Shown here: positions 8,984 through 20,900 of the stretch, piece by piece
Numbering within the stretch: the first letter of the stretch is position 1
Layout: every line of letters starts with the position of its first letter
Assembly (NCBI GenBank): GCA_022835595.1
Contig: BQUP01000002.1
Coordinates: 1,474,534 to 1,538,533 of the forward strand
From: Cystobasidium ongulense
Taxonomy: Eukaryota; Basidiomycota; Cystobasidiomycetes; Cystobasidiales; Cystobasidiaceae
Reading direction: 5' to 3'
DNA: 64,000 nt
Program-made: the position numbers and the translations under genes
Notes under the pieces: model-generated
What the model was told of the DNA's origin: nothing
What the model saw: only the letters and a program-made list of their open reading frames with translations
The model's database searches: none

Positions 8984-11900
8984 ATGGCTGCTGGAGGAGG
9001 AGCAGAAGCAGGTCGAGATGGGCCAGCCAGCGAGTTGCGGCTGCGAAGTGGTGGTGCTGGTCAAAGCAAGAGCAAGAGCACCGCTGAGCAGGGCGGCAAC
9101 AGCAGCAGCAGCAGCAACAGCGCCAATGCAACACCAACAGCAACAGCGAGCAAGAAGAGCGTGTACGGCCGCACACCCGATGGGACGGGTCAGCTTGCAC
9201 CACCCTCGCTCGCTCACTTGGTCCATGCTGATGTTATGGCGTGATTGGCAGTGTTCAAGATTCCACAGACGCATAACGTCCTCGCCGGCCTTTTCGACCC
9301 CAGACTCCCCAAATCATCCCTCGACCTCGTTACTCTGGCAACCTTGGGCTCCCAAGTCCTGCTATGGCTCTACCTGCCCCTCGGCGTGTCCCGCTATCTC
9401 TTCATGGCCCTCTTTGCCTTCTGGAGGCTCGCGTACAAGTAGGTCGTAACTTTTCTCAAGTAACCGGAAGTCTGTCCGAGTAGCCTAGAGCAGGAGAATC
9501 CTTGTGGCATATGCATTGACTGACTGCATTCTTTCCCTCTGCAGTGCCGGTCTAGGGTGGCTCCTCACTCAGCAGAGCAAACGCAAGTTCATCGTCAATA
9601 CCGTCAAACGCAATGCTTGGCTCGACGAGAACAAGCACCCTCTGATAAAGAACTGGATAAAGACTCAGGTATCCATCAAGATGGGCAAGGATTACGACTT
9701 TGATGTAGGTGCCACGTATGCGAATCACTAAACCTAGCACTAAATGCTGTTTGGTTCAAACTGCAGGCGATGCCGGTAGAATGGAATTCATGGGTCCTCT
9801 TCCGTCATTCAGTCGACATTATCCTCTTGAACGATTTCCTATCCTACTTCTTCTGCGGAATATCATTCTTGACTTTCCCAGATCCATCTGATAGTAAAGC
9901 GGTCTTCATGTGCGTTTTACGATGGGTAGCTGGAATTACACTCCTAGTGTTTAACCTTTGGGTGAAGACGGACGCTCATCGTATAATTACCGATTTAGCT
10001 TGGTATTGGGCGGATACCTTTTTCACTTCCATGCAGGATTTGGTCTTTGATGGCGTGTTCGAAATGGCCCCGCACCCGTTAGTCGTCTTCACCTCGTTCC
10101 GATGCAGCAAGCCTGTTCTGACATTTAGCCATCACCTATCGCAGCATGTACTCGGTCGGTTATGCAGGCTATGTAAGTGATAGCATGGTCTTGATTACAG
10201 CGCATATCGCTGACCACGATCTTTGGAACAGTATGGCCTCAGTCTGATCGCTGGCAGTGAGGCTGTCTTATACGTCAGCTTAGCAGCGCACGCCTGCCAA
10301 TTCGCCTTCTTAGTATTCTTCGAAGAGCCTCGTAAGCACCCCGTCAGTAGTAATAATAGTTTCACATTGTCTAACAACGCTGTTCTCCCAAACGTAGACA
10401 TCGAGCGGACATACGGTCAACGCAAGCCTATCGCTATGAGGACTCCGCTCCCACCGACTGCGCCTGGACATTCCGATTTTAGCGGATCTGCTGTAGCGGA
10501 AGAAGGAGAAGAGGTCAATCCCTTTGACGATGTCGCACGAAACAATACACCTCGTCCTCGCAAAGCCCGCGTTACTTCGGAAGCTTCCTCTGCGGATGCT
10601 CCGGATTCTTTGGCAGACACTCCATACGCTAGTGATGGCTCGAATAGTTACGACACAGATACCGACTCAGCTGCTCATACCTTTACGGGTGGTAGCAATG
10701 CATCTAACATTCACAATAACAATAACAACAACAACAGACGACCATCAGTAGCTTCCTCTACCATGTCAGAGGATTTGGACGCAGAATACGATGCTCCAGC
10801 ACCAAATTCGTATATTTCTTCATCGGATTTATCATCGAGACACACTTTATTCAAATCATCAGATAGATCACATATTCGATCCAAGCATGATTTCGATGCT
10901 TGGTACTTCCGTCAAGATACGATTATCTTTCAAAATTTTGACCCTCTTCGGGCTACTGATTTCGCATTTGGATTGGCTACCGTTTATCTATGCGCCGCTT
11001 TCGTATTACCGTATCTTAGTCAAAAGCAGCAACTTGTTGCTGTTTTCATTAATGCCTTACTTTGGAGGATTGGTCATACTTTCGTGCTAGGTGGCATCTT
11101 GAAAGCTCAGAGTGAGAAAAAGTGGTTGGTTAGACATTATTTGAGTAGGTTCAAGCTACCTCTGCATGAGTGACAGCGTAGTCTAGCTGATGGTCAACCC
11201 GCTCTTCAGAACATTATCATTACGAAGGAACTGGATATGGAGCTGTTGAAGAAGCTTTCAGCAACTGGAAGAGCATTTACAATATGAGTGTAAGCTCAGC
11301 TCGTGCTTATTCTCGCTGTACTTGTCCGTGGCTAAACATTTCCCCTTTATGCTACTTAGCTGTGTATGGTCTATGGTAAGCAAGAAGAGCTAGATAAACA
11401 AGCGCAGTACTTTGGCTGATTTATGGGATGCATGTAGGATCATTTGGTCTCCTTGCTCTGAAGTGCTACGACTGGGCTTTGACAGAAGAGAAACTACGCC
11501 ATATTTTAGGATTGGTGAGCTACCTTTGTGCTCAAGAAGTCTGCTTTTCAAATCGTGCTGACCTAGTCTTGTCGTTTTGTTTCGTTCGTAGATGTTGATT
11601 GCACTGCACATTTGGACTTCGAAAGGAATATACGAAGTTCTAGGACGATTCGGCTGGTTCTATGGCGATTTCTTCATTTCAAGCGAGTCTGCTCCTCCGC
11701 AACTAGTGTACACTGGCATTTACCGTCACGTCAACAACCCGGAGCGAAGTGAGTACCAGTTGCCATGCTGAGCAACGAGATCATATACTGACACACGTCC
11801 ATCAACTTCGTAGTCATGGGAGGTGCTGCTTTCTTTGGTCTTGCACTGATTAGTGGAAGCAAGCTCGTTGGCATCTTGGCTATTGTCAGCGTTCTATCGC

Positions 11901-13210
11901 ACTTCTGGTTCCTGTCGCGCGTTGAAAAGTCAGTTTACTGCAACACCGAATTCGAGATGCGCGGGTCGACTGACATTGATGTTTTCTGTAGCCCACACAT
12001 GCGAAGACTCTACGGAGACAGTCTACGAACGGACGCTGGAGTCACAAAGACCTTCAAGGGTGTTGCTTCCAAAAACGCTCATCGTGCACCTCCAAAAGTC
12101 GCTAAAGCAGTCCAAGAATTCCAAGGTACCCTCGAACGTGTTTACGATGATACAGCTTTAGCAGTCGAAGACTTTCTAAAGAAATGTAAGTGCCGATGTT
12201 TCGTGAGGGTTTCAGTTTTATTAAGTGATCTGACGCAATCACGATATAGCTGCCCCTCGTCTGAGCGGTTACGTCGAGAATACAAAGGTCCTGCTGCGCG
12301 AGTCTGGGGAAAGACTTCTCATCACGTAAGTCGCCAACTTCCGAGCGTGTATAGAATGGTTCATTGATCAAGTGCTTCTGCCTGCAGTCGGGTCGCCAAT
12401 GTTACAGCTTTGGACAAGTCCGCTTACTCCCTCAAAATTGAACGACCAGAGGAAAATAACACAGCTGAAAACCTACCCGACCTGCCTCAGAGCAAGGAGA
12501 TTCAGTATCGTCTAGGCGAGCCTATCCGCGTCAACTGGACCGCACCAAGCAACTGCTCGAGAAGAGACTGGATTGGACTTTATCGACATGGCGCGAACAA
12601 GAGCAAGCTCGTTACTCGGATTAGAAGCAAAGGACGCTGGTTGGGTATCTATCCCGATGAGTGGGATGGAAACGATTCTCTTTCTCCAGAAGGTACCTCT
12701 ACCTCTCAAGGATCTACAGGACCTAAAAAAACAGGATCCCTTCTCTTCAAAGCACATCGGTTGTTCTGGAAGACTGGACAGTACGAGTTCCGTTACCATC
12801 ATGATGGAAAGCATAACGTTATGGCTGTTTCTGAACCTTTCGAAATCAAAATTGAGCATCCTTCCAACCCACTTAGCTATACATCTGTCTATTCGACTCT
12901 CCTCCCATTGGTTACCAGAGCGCTGGATAGCGATCCTCAACTCGTACCAGAGACGGCATGGCCTTTACTGAAGGATCAACCAGACGAAGCTACAAAAGCA
13001 GAAATACACGCTCAAAGAACAGACGAGCACGATTTCGTGCTGTATGAAAATGAACAAGCTGAAAGAATAGCTTCTATTTTAAAAGATTCTTCTGGCATTG
13101 AAATGTCGAGCGATGTTATTGTCGCTGAAGCTAATTTAGCGAGATTAGCTAGGAGTATAGTCGAATCTCAGAAATTGTTAAAACCATTTGATAAAGTGGA
13201 AAAGACGTGA
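8984..13210 (+). CDS. cho2: phosphatidylethanolamine N-methyltransferase
   Basis: Integral ER-membrane enzyme for the first SAM-dependent methylation of PE on the way to phosphatidylcholine. Fifteen exons: 8984-9188, 9252-9438, 9545-9704, 9767-10077, 10145-10172, 10232-10331, 10398-11144, 11210-11289, 11360-11375, 11438-11514, 11592-11748, 11814-11938, 11992-12185, 12250-12325, 12389-13210; total 1094 aa. Diagnostic pieces: [19 protein letters not shown] at the first splice, [34 protein letters not shown], and the second methyltransferase half [20 protein letters not shown] with [19 protein letters not shown] soluble C-terminal domain follows (from about 12400). A Ser/Asn-rich loop of some 130 residues in exon 7 separates the two membrane halves. 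The start ATG at 8984 precedes a low-complexity N-terminus; an ATG at 8825 in the same frame is possible but less likely. Confidence 0.95.
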
Positions 13211-13434
13211 CAGTAAAAGAGGAGGTGAATTGGATAGGAATATCGATTACTCAAATAAAGAAAGAAGAGAAAGGAATCAGGAGAACATGGGTTTGGTTGG
13301 CATCGGATATTCATCAACTGGATATTGCGAATAGGGCGAGTTGTTTTATCAGTTTGGAGGTGGTTGTAAAACGTGACTTGGGGAAGAATAGACAGGAATA
13401 TCCTCCTAAAATCTTACACATCTTCTGTCACCTT

Positions 13435-15101
13435 CTAGAACCACATAGATACTGAAAATGACCTTTCGAGTGATTTAAGCGAATGCCACCATCTGTTGCA
13501 AATGAACGTACGAGAATCGTTCAGCCCAGGTGCTGACAGTCTGAAATTCCAGCATCAACTCACTTGGGTGGCATGAATAGTAAATCTCCCTCTTCAAGTA
13601 TAGCTTGCCTAGCTAACGGGAGTACCTCCTTCCGAAATAGCTTCTCTTGAGCAGAGCATAAACTTTTGTCACCGTGGGCTGACGAGGCTTTGAAAACGTC
13701 GATTTGAGCGGTATTATCCATGAAATGCTGAGCTGCTGCGTTCCTTCCGTCGACGTCGTCGTCGTCATTCGAGGGCGACGACGAGTAGCTGCCGTCCATG
13801 ATAGGACTGCATTGAGGTGGAGCTACCCAGATATGTTTGGCACCAACGACTTGGGCTATTTTTGAGTGGGGGTTACAATTTAGGTTAACGGTAGCGAAGT
13901 GTATGCCCAGATTAGGTTGGATAATTTCGAAGGATAGCTGTGCTCACCATAGCAGTTATAATAAGGATCGGTATGAGCAGGACTATAGGTATCTCGAGGC
14001 CCCATCCATGCATTTTTCGTGTATCCAGCAGGTACATTCGGAGGTCGATATTCCGGGAAGTGTTTGGGTGGGCCAGGATCAGCGAAGACATAGTCCGGTA
14101 TGTAGATATCCGCTGATAGGTTTGGAAACTGCTGGAACAGGTCGTGTTGCGCTAGGTATAAGACGGGTTCTTCATCATCAACGCCAGTGGTTAAGCCAGT
14201 CGTGTCGTCAATCTCGCTGCTGTCACCCTTCTCATCCCACTTAATTTTCTCGAGAAACTCCTCGAATCTCATCATTCTTTGAGTCCATCCCTCAGCTGTA
14301 TATGAAGACCCTATCTCTACGGGAGCGATACGGCCTCGTCCTGCCACTTTGAGGAGGTATGCCGAGTCCAACCAGGCGCTTTTAGGCGAGGCCATAGCTG
14401 GCCAGTGTGAGATTGCGCCTTTTATGATGAACGGGTCGGTATGGGTGGATAGCTCGCTCATATCGGGCGCGTTATCTTGAGTGTAGGTCGTGACTGTCGG
14501 GAGACCGGGCAGAAGGAGAGAAGTGTGCGATGACGGTGGAATGGACTGCGCTGGAGACTTGCCATGCCTTCGTTGCTTTTTCGCTGGAGGTTCAAAGTCG
14601 GAAGCTTTTTTCGCTGAAGATAGTTGAGATTGAAGCAAGTCAAGAAGGCTGAATAGTACTTCCTCCCTGCCATCATCGAAATACGCAGTGACGATGTTTG
14701 CCATATCCAGCAGTCTGACGAGTTCGAGTAGATCATCGTCCAATAACGGCTTGGACTCGTCACTCAGACGAGATATGACATGTAGGAGAGTGGCATCCAT
14801 ATAGAGCCTTCTCCAATGATTAGGCACTTCTGCATAGGGATAGGTGGATATCGCTTCGTTCGCCTGCTCTTTCAGCATGAGACATCGCTGGGCCGTGGTA
14901 TGAAGTCGGGTCGTGGATCTCAAGGATTCAAGAATACCGGAAAGGATGTGCGTGACTGGCCGGCCACATTGTGGAGCGTCTGTGTAGGCATATGTGTGAA
15001 TAGGAATGCATCATTTATGCTGGTATAGCGCGATCATGCGCACCCTTGTCGCAGTTTTTCAGCATTTCCAGAGCGCGTTGAAGGGAGACCGTCTTGCTCA
15101 T
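13435..15101 (-). CDS. JmjC dioxygenase of the JMJD5/KDM8 type
   Basis: Four exons (15101-15044, 14979-13948, 13855-13564, 13492-13435) give 479 aa. The N-terminal half is helical. The cupin/JmjC part starts near FIIKGAISHWPAM and runs through RIAPVEIGSSYTAEGWTQRM, YLAQHDLFQQFP, HTDPYYNCY (HxD of the Fe(II) triad) and VVGAKHIWV, and ends PPKWWHSLKSLERSFSVSMW, very like animal JMJD5. Family members are 2-oxoglutarate oxygenases acting as protein Arg/Lys hydroxylases; the substrate here is unknown. A basic PAKKQRRHGK segment could be a nuclear signal. An acidic, Ser-rich insertion in exon 3 (SSSPSNDDDDVDG) lies inside the JmjC fold. Start chosen because exon 1 reads straight into exon 2. It is transcribed divergently from CDC20. 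Confidence 0.87.
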
Positions 15102-15334
15102 AATATATGTTGCGGTGTCAGTAGCATCCAATCTTCAATGTCAGGATGTCAGTATACTATAACTCAGTCGTCAAAAGGAAAGAAGGGAAAAGCGAACATC
15201 GTCGCCACATGAACTTCTCTGCGCCTGCTTATGTCATCCAGTTTTCTGCCATGCTTATGTCATCCCGTTGTTCGCGACTTGTTTTGGCAATTGAAGGTGG
15301 ATTGACAGCTTGCATTCGTCCCACATCGACGACT
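15102..15334. promoter_or_regulatory. bidirectional promoter, JmjC gene / CDC20
   Basis: A 233-bp spacer separates the two start codons, so both promoters must lie here. I see no clear TATA box or named factor site. Confidence 0.5.
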
Positions 15335-17609
15335 ATGCAGACCAGCAGACCCAATGCTGCACTCAGAACAGCGCCGTCGTCAGCGGCAAGAGGAGCTGCC
15401 CGGCCAGTCTCGCCCTTGGACGTGGGCGCGACTCGCTCACCGCTGGCTGCAGCAAGACTCGCGTCGCAGCTGGGCAACCTGTCCGTGAGCAGCGGCAGGA
15501 ATGGTAGTGGTCATGGCAGCAGGCCGCCCTCGTCGCCTGGTGCTGCCAAAGTGCGCCCTTCTGCCCATCACAGAAGCAAGTCCACCTCGTCGTCGTCGGT
15601 GAGAGGCAGGTCGTCGGACAACTCTCCAGCAAAGCCATCGACAAGGACTTCATCCCCCAGCAAACCACCACAGCCTAGCAGGTCGTCCAGCAGCACTTCG
15701 AACCACGCCAGAACGCCCAGCAGAAGCCAGGCTGCTGCTCTGCTCAGCAAGAGCGCTGGTCCATCGACCAATGCCAGCCGCGACTCGCTCATTGCTGCTG
15801 GAGGACTGGGCAGGATGGACATTGTCGCCAAAGACTGGGACTCGCGCAGCGGCAGCAACAGTCCGCAGAAGAGACGGCCTGCATCGATGTCTGCGAAGGT
15901 GTGCATACCTAACACTTTGTCCTTACTCTTGCTAATGGATGTTTGCTACATTCTGATAGAAGTATGATCGCTTCATTCCGTCACGTGAGAACTCGAATAG
16001 CGGAGTTGTGGAAGAGAACAGCAATACGGCAAACTACACCAGCTCGAGCAGCACTGGCAAGAAACCTCGCAAGAGCGATGACTCCTTCGAGGCTGATCCC
16101 TCGACCGCGCCAGAAACCGACGAGCAAGGGAACGAGATTGGCTTTGACGATTCCCCTCCACCTACACCCTTCCATCAAGACCATACAGACCAAGCACACA
16201 CTGCTGAACTCAGCTCGTCACTCGGCATCGAGCTAGGCAGGCGCATCCTTTCCTTTGCTTCCGAACCCCCTCCGGCATCCAACGAGCATTCGTCCTTACT
16301 GGCTGCATATGCCAGAGGCGAGGGAGGCGTCGGCCGCACATCAGGCCATCAAACCGCCATTGCAGCGAGCCAGCGCAGGCGCATAGCCACTACCCCAGAG
16401 CGAGTCCTCGATGCTCCAGGCATGGAAGATGACTATTACCTCAACTTGCTGGATTGGAGCACGACCAATCTTGTAGCTATCGCACTATCCGACGCAGTCT
16501 ATATCTGGAATGCAGAATCGGGCGATGTAGGATGCTTGTGTACTCTTTCTACCGGAGAAGAGGACACTACAACTGCGCCTGAGATAGTCACTTCTGTTAA
16601 GTTCTCTGAAGATGGCTCCTACCTCGCGATTGGTGCTTCGACGGGTGCTATACAAATTTACGACCTCTCTACCTCTCTGCGTATCCGAACAATGACGGGG
16701 CACGCGACAAGAGTACCTACACTGTCTTGGTCTGGAGCGATCTTGAGCTCAGGAAGTAAAGATGGTTCCATCTGGAATAGCGATGTTAGAATCGCTCAAC
16801 ACAAAATTGCCGAATTGAACGGCCATAGAGCGGAAGTGTGTGGTTTGGAGTGGAGGAAAGATACTGGTCTATCGGGAGCTAGTGGATCTGGTGGTAGCGT
16901 CGGCGGTCAAGGACTGCTTGCGAGCGGTGGCAATGATAATGTGGTCAATGTGTGGGATGGGAGAATGCTGGGTGCGCCGAAGATGGTCAAGACGAATCAT
17001 ACCGCCGCCGTCAAGGTGAGATCAATCCCGTCTACATAGATGATGTGACTAACTGACTTTGTGTTCTATACATCAGGCCATCGCTTGGTGCCCTTGGCAA
17101 TCATCCCTGCTTGCTACTGGAGGCGGGCAATCCGACAGAACAGTACAGTGGGTACCGCATCAGTTCGTGGGCGGGTAGCGGAAGGCTAACGTGTATTTGC
17201 CAATTGTAGCTTCTGGAACACCACCACCTCTGCCCGTCTTAACTCCCTTGTCACTCCTTCGCAAGTGACTTCTCTAGTGTTCAATCCACACTCACGGGAA
17301 ATCCTGTCTACACATGGATTCCCAGACCATTCGATATCGATATGGACCTATCCGACATTATCCCAAGTGATAGATATAAAACAAGCACACGAGTATAGGG
17401 TTTTACATTCTTGCATTAATCCAGATGGTACTACTATTGCAACTGCAGCTCACGATGAAAATCTGAAGTTCTGGAAGGTCTTTGACCTCCCTAAGAAATC
17501 ATCTACTACTACTGGACCCATCTCTGCTTTGGGAGGCGCTAAAGGAAGTGATGGAAAATTGGAGGGTGATATTGGCAGGAGGGGAAGGACTGGTATTGCA
17601 ATTCGATGA
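15335..17609 (+). CDS. cdc20: APC/C activator CDC20, WD40 protein
   Basis: Exons 15335-15898, 15960-17015, 17077-17147 and 17210-17609 give 696 aa. CDC20 recruits substrates to the anaphase-promoting complex. Signs: a long Ser/Pro-rich N-terminus with many SP/TP sites; the C-box as DRFIPSR; RRIATTPERVLDAPGMEDDYY, typical of the CDC20/Cdh1 entry to the propeller; seven WD repeats (for example VYIWNAESGDV, LASGGNDNVVNVWDGR, TIATAAHDENLKFWKV); and a C-terminal Ile-Arg tail (GIAIR). The second-exon acceptor is ambiguous between 15960 and 15963 (Lys duplicated or not). An in-frame ATG upstream at 15146 is possible; 15335 is preferred because the disordered Ser/Arg-rich domain starts there. CDC20 rather than Cdh1 is favoured but not proven. 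Confidence 0.93.
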
Positions 17610-17997
17610 GCTATGACAGAGCAGGATTGGACAGGATCACGAGCGTCTCACGCGAGACATGCACTAGGTTACAGCACACAGTATTATGGGCTCGTCGTTT
17701 ATTATACCCTCTCTTTTTTTGCAACTCGTAGTACGTTTGTCTTGTTGTCTATCCAGCACGCCATCGTTAGTAGTAATGTGACACCACATCAGGCTTGCCT
17801 GATGGCATAGCCTGTACCGAAACTCCTCAGCGGATTACTCTCAGCTTTCGAGCTCAAGTTAACAGACCCTACCGGATATCGACCTTGCAGCGTCAAAGTG
17901 CCTCGCTTCTTGTCCTCATGCCATCCCAAAGTTGAATAGTCTTTCCAGATTGCGCTCAATAGCAGTGCATGCTCCGGCATAACAAGGCCACGTCCAT

Positions 17998-20900
17998 GTG
18001 ATGCCATCAGAAGAGCGCGGCCGTCCGGCTGTCGTGTCCCAATTCTTCGCAAAGTCGTCGTCCTCGACACAGCCAAAAGCAGCAGGAGCAGGAGCGGGCA
18101 ACGGCTTGAGGAAGCATACCAGCATCATTTCACTCTCGAGCAGCGACGGGATAGACGATGATGACGACATTATCGAAGTAGTTGAACCTGCTCCTGCTCC
18201 GTCGTCTGCTGCAAACAAGCGCAAAGCTTCGCTGATCACCGTTGACGCTGGCGGGTCTGCAAAGACATCCGACAAGTCATTAGCACGTCCAGAAGCGTCT
18301 AGCAAGAAGGTCAAAGTAGCACCACTGTTCGAACGCGTCAAGAACGCCGGCTCCACTTCTTCGTTCTCTGTCAAGAAGGAGGTGGACTCTGACACTGTTC
18401 AGCGCTTGCAGCAATGGAAATTTGCAGCTGGATCGAATAGCGGCTCTCATCAGAGAACTCCGCCGCCTGGCGATTCCACTTCTCGTGAGGCTGCAAACGG
18501 CAGTCCACACTCCTCTTCTCCTCTGCCCGACCTGGCCAAGTCCAACCAGGCTGTCCAAGCGCGTCGCGCACACGTCCGCAAGATGCTTCTAGGAATCGAC
18601 ACTGAATGGCGGAGACCAGCAGATGACGAGCCAGAGGTCGAAACTGCTGTCGCTGAAGACGCTGAAGGAGCTGATGACAATAAGATGATGGAGGACGAAC
18701 CAGTCGCAAGCACTTCTAAGCTTAATGGCACGGGCAAAAGCAAGACTAGCAAGAAGTCGGAGACCACTTCTGCAAGTACGCCGGACTTGTCAAAGTTCGC
18801 AGCTACAACTATAGAAAAGGGCAAGAAGGGAAAAGCAAGCACAGCTGATAAAAAGGGAAAGGGCAAAGCAGTTGAGCCGGCTGTCAAGTATACACCCTTG
18901 GAGCAGCAAGTTCTCGATATCAAGAAGAAATACGTAGGTCGCTCTAGCTTTGCCTCGCGTCGAGAAACCCGTCTAATTGACTATTCTTTTAGCCCGATAC
19001 TCTCCTAATAGTCGAAGTTGGCTACAAGTTCAAGTTCTTTGGCGACGATGCCAAAGTCGCGTCTAAAGAGCTTAATATCGGTGAGCACACGCGCACCCCC
19101 TGTCACTCAGCAGAGCTGCTCATATTAATGTTTTACCTTCGTTCAGCCTGCTTCATGTCACAGAACTTCTACACCGCTATGATCCCTGAGCATCGCTTGC
19201 AAGTTCATGTCAAAAGGTGAGGCTAGAGCGTTCCAAACGTTGACGAAGCTCACACTGATGGACTTTTTCAGACTCATCGCATCTGGTCACAAAGTCGGCA
19301 TTGTACGCCAGAAAGAGACTGCTGCATTGAAGAAGATTGGCGACAATCGCAATGCTCCCTTCACGCGCGAGCTGACAGAGTAAGCTTACACATGATGTTG
19401 CCTCTTTCTGGACCGATCTGACTTCCTGTTGCACAGTCTGTATACGGCTGCGACCTATATCGGAGGTCTCGACGACGATCAGGTGTCGGGATCTACACCC
19501 ACGTTCGGCACCCTCCTTTGTCTGTGTGAGGAGAGTATAGGTGGTAAAGGCAGCGATGAAAAAGTGCGCTTTGGGATCGTTTCTGCTCAGCCCAGTACCG
19601 GAGAAGTAACTTACGATGGTAAGCGAAAATATGTGATATTGCTCAAAACCTACTCTGACTACCCAAATAAAAAGAATTCGAAGATGGGTTTCTTCGTGCC
19701 GAGCTTGAGACGCGCCTTCTACATATACAACCAGGCGAACTTGTTCTTCAAGGTCAGATTTCAGAACCTACAAAGCGTGTCATTGCATATTTATTGTCTC
19801 AAGAGTGAGCTACGCCATCACCCGCTAGTATGCGGTGGGCATTAAGCTAAGGGTTTATGTACCTCACCAGGAGCATGTCAACAGGTCAAGGTCAGGGCCG
19901 TCTTACAGAAAGTCGTCAAATGCTCTCTCAAACAGATGCAATCACCGCATTATCTACCTTCTATGGCAGCACGGCTAAAGACAAGACTGTATCACCTGCA
20001 AGGAAGAAGGCGAACAAGAATGGCACAGCCACACTTGGCGCTAACCTAGACGATGCGATAGACCTTTCGGACTCTGAATCAGTTTCAAACGGTGGAGAAG
20101 TACTGGCATCTGTGCTTGGTCTACCATCTCGCGTCATGTATGTCATCAGTGCTTACACGCTGCCCACATAGCATGCTGACTGCTTGCATATACAGTATTG
20201 CTCTGGCTGGCTTGCTTCAACATCTTACTGAGTTCCGACTTGAGTCAGTCTTTCGGCGGCCTCAATACTTTGTCCCGTTCGCTCAACGCGGTCACATGCT
20301 TCTAAACTCCAACACGGTCGCAAATCTTGAAATCTTCCGCAATCAGACCGATTTTAAGCAGACTGGATCTCTTTTCTCTATACTCGACCACACCAAGACC
20401 GCTTTTGGTCAGCGACTTCTGCGGAGATGGCTCTCTATGCCACTGCTACAAAAGAGTGCGCTACAATCGCGTGTGGATGCTGTCGAGGAAATACTGGAAT
20501 CTCGCTCGTACCTTCTCGGCAAATTGAGAGGCCTGCTCAAAGGCCTGCCTGATCTAGAACGGGGGTTGGCTAGAATCCACTATGGAAAATCTACGCCTCA
20601 AGAGTTGTTGCGGGTGCTTTCAGCATTTCAGCGAATCGGAGATGAATTTCAAAACCTGCCTAAGGATCTATCGCAATCAACGGTCGGTTTCAAGAGCCAC
20701 ACGATCAACGATGCATTCTATGCGCTGCCCAAGATCAAAGACCTCGTTAATAGCTTCCTGTCAATGCTCAACACCGCGAAAGCAAAAGAAGGCGCCAAAG
20801 CCGACATGTGGTTACCTGAATACGAATCCGAAGAAATCACTGATTGCAAGGACGTTCTGGACACCGTCGAAGCAGAGGTTAGTCGCGTTCACAAGGCACA

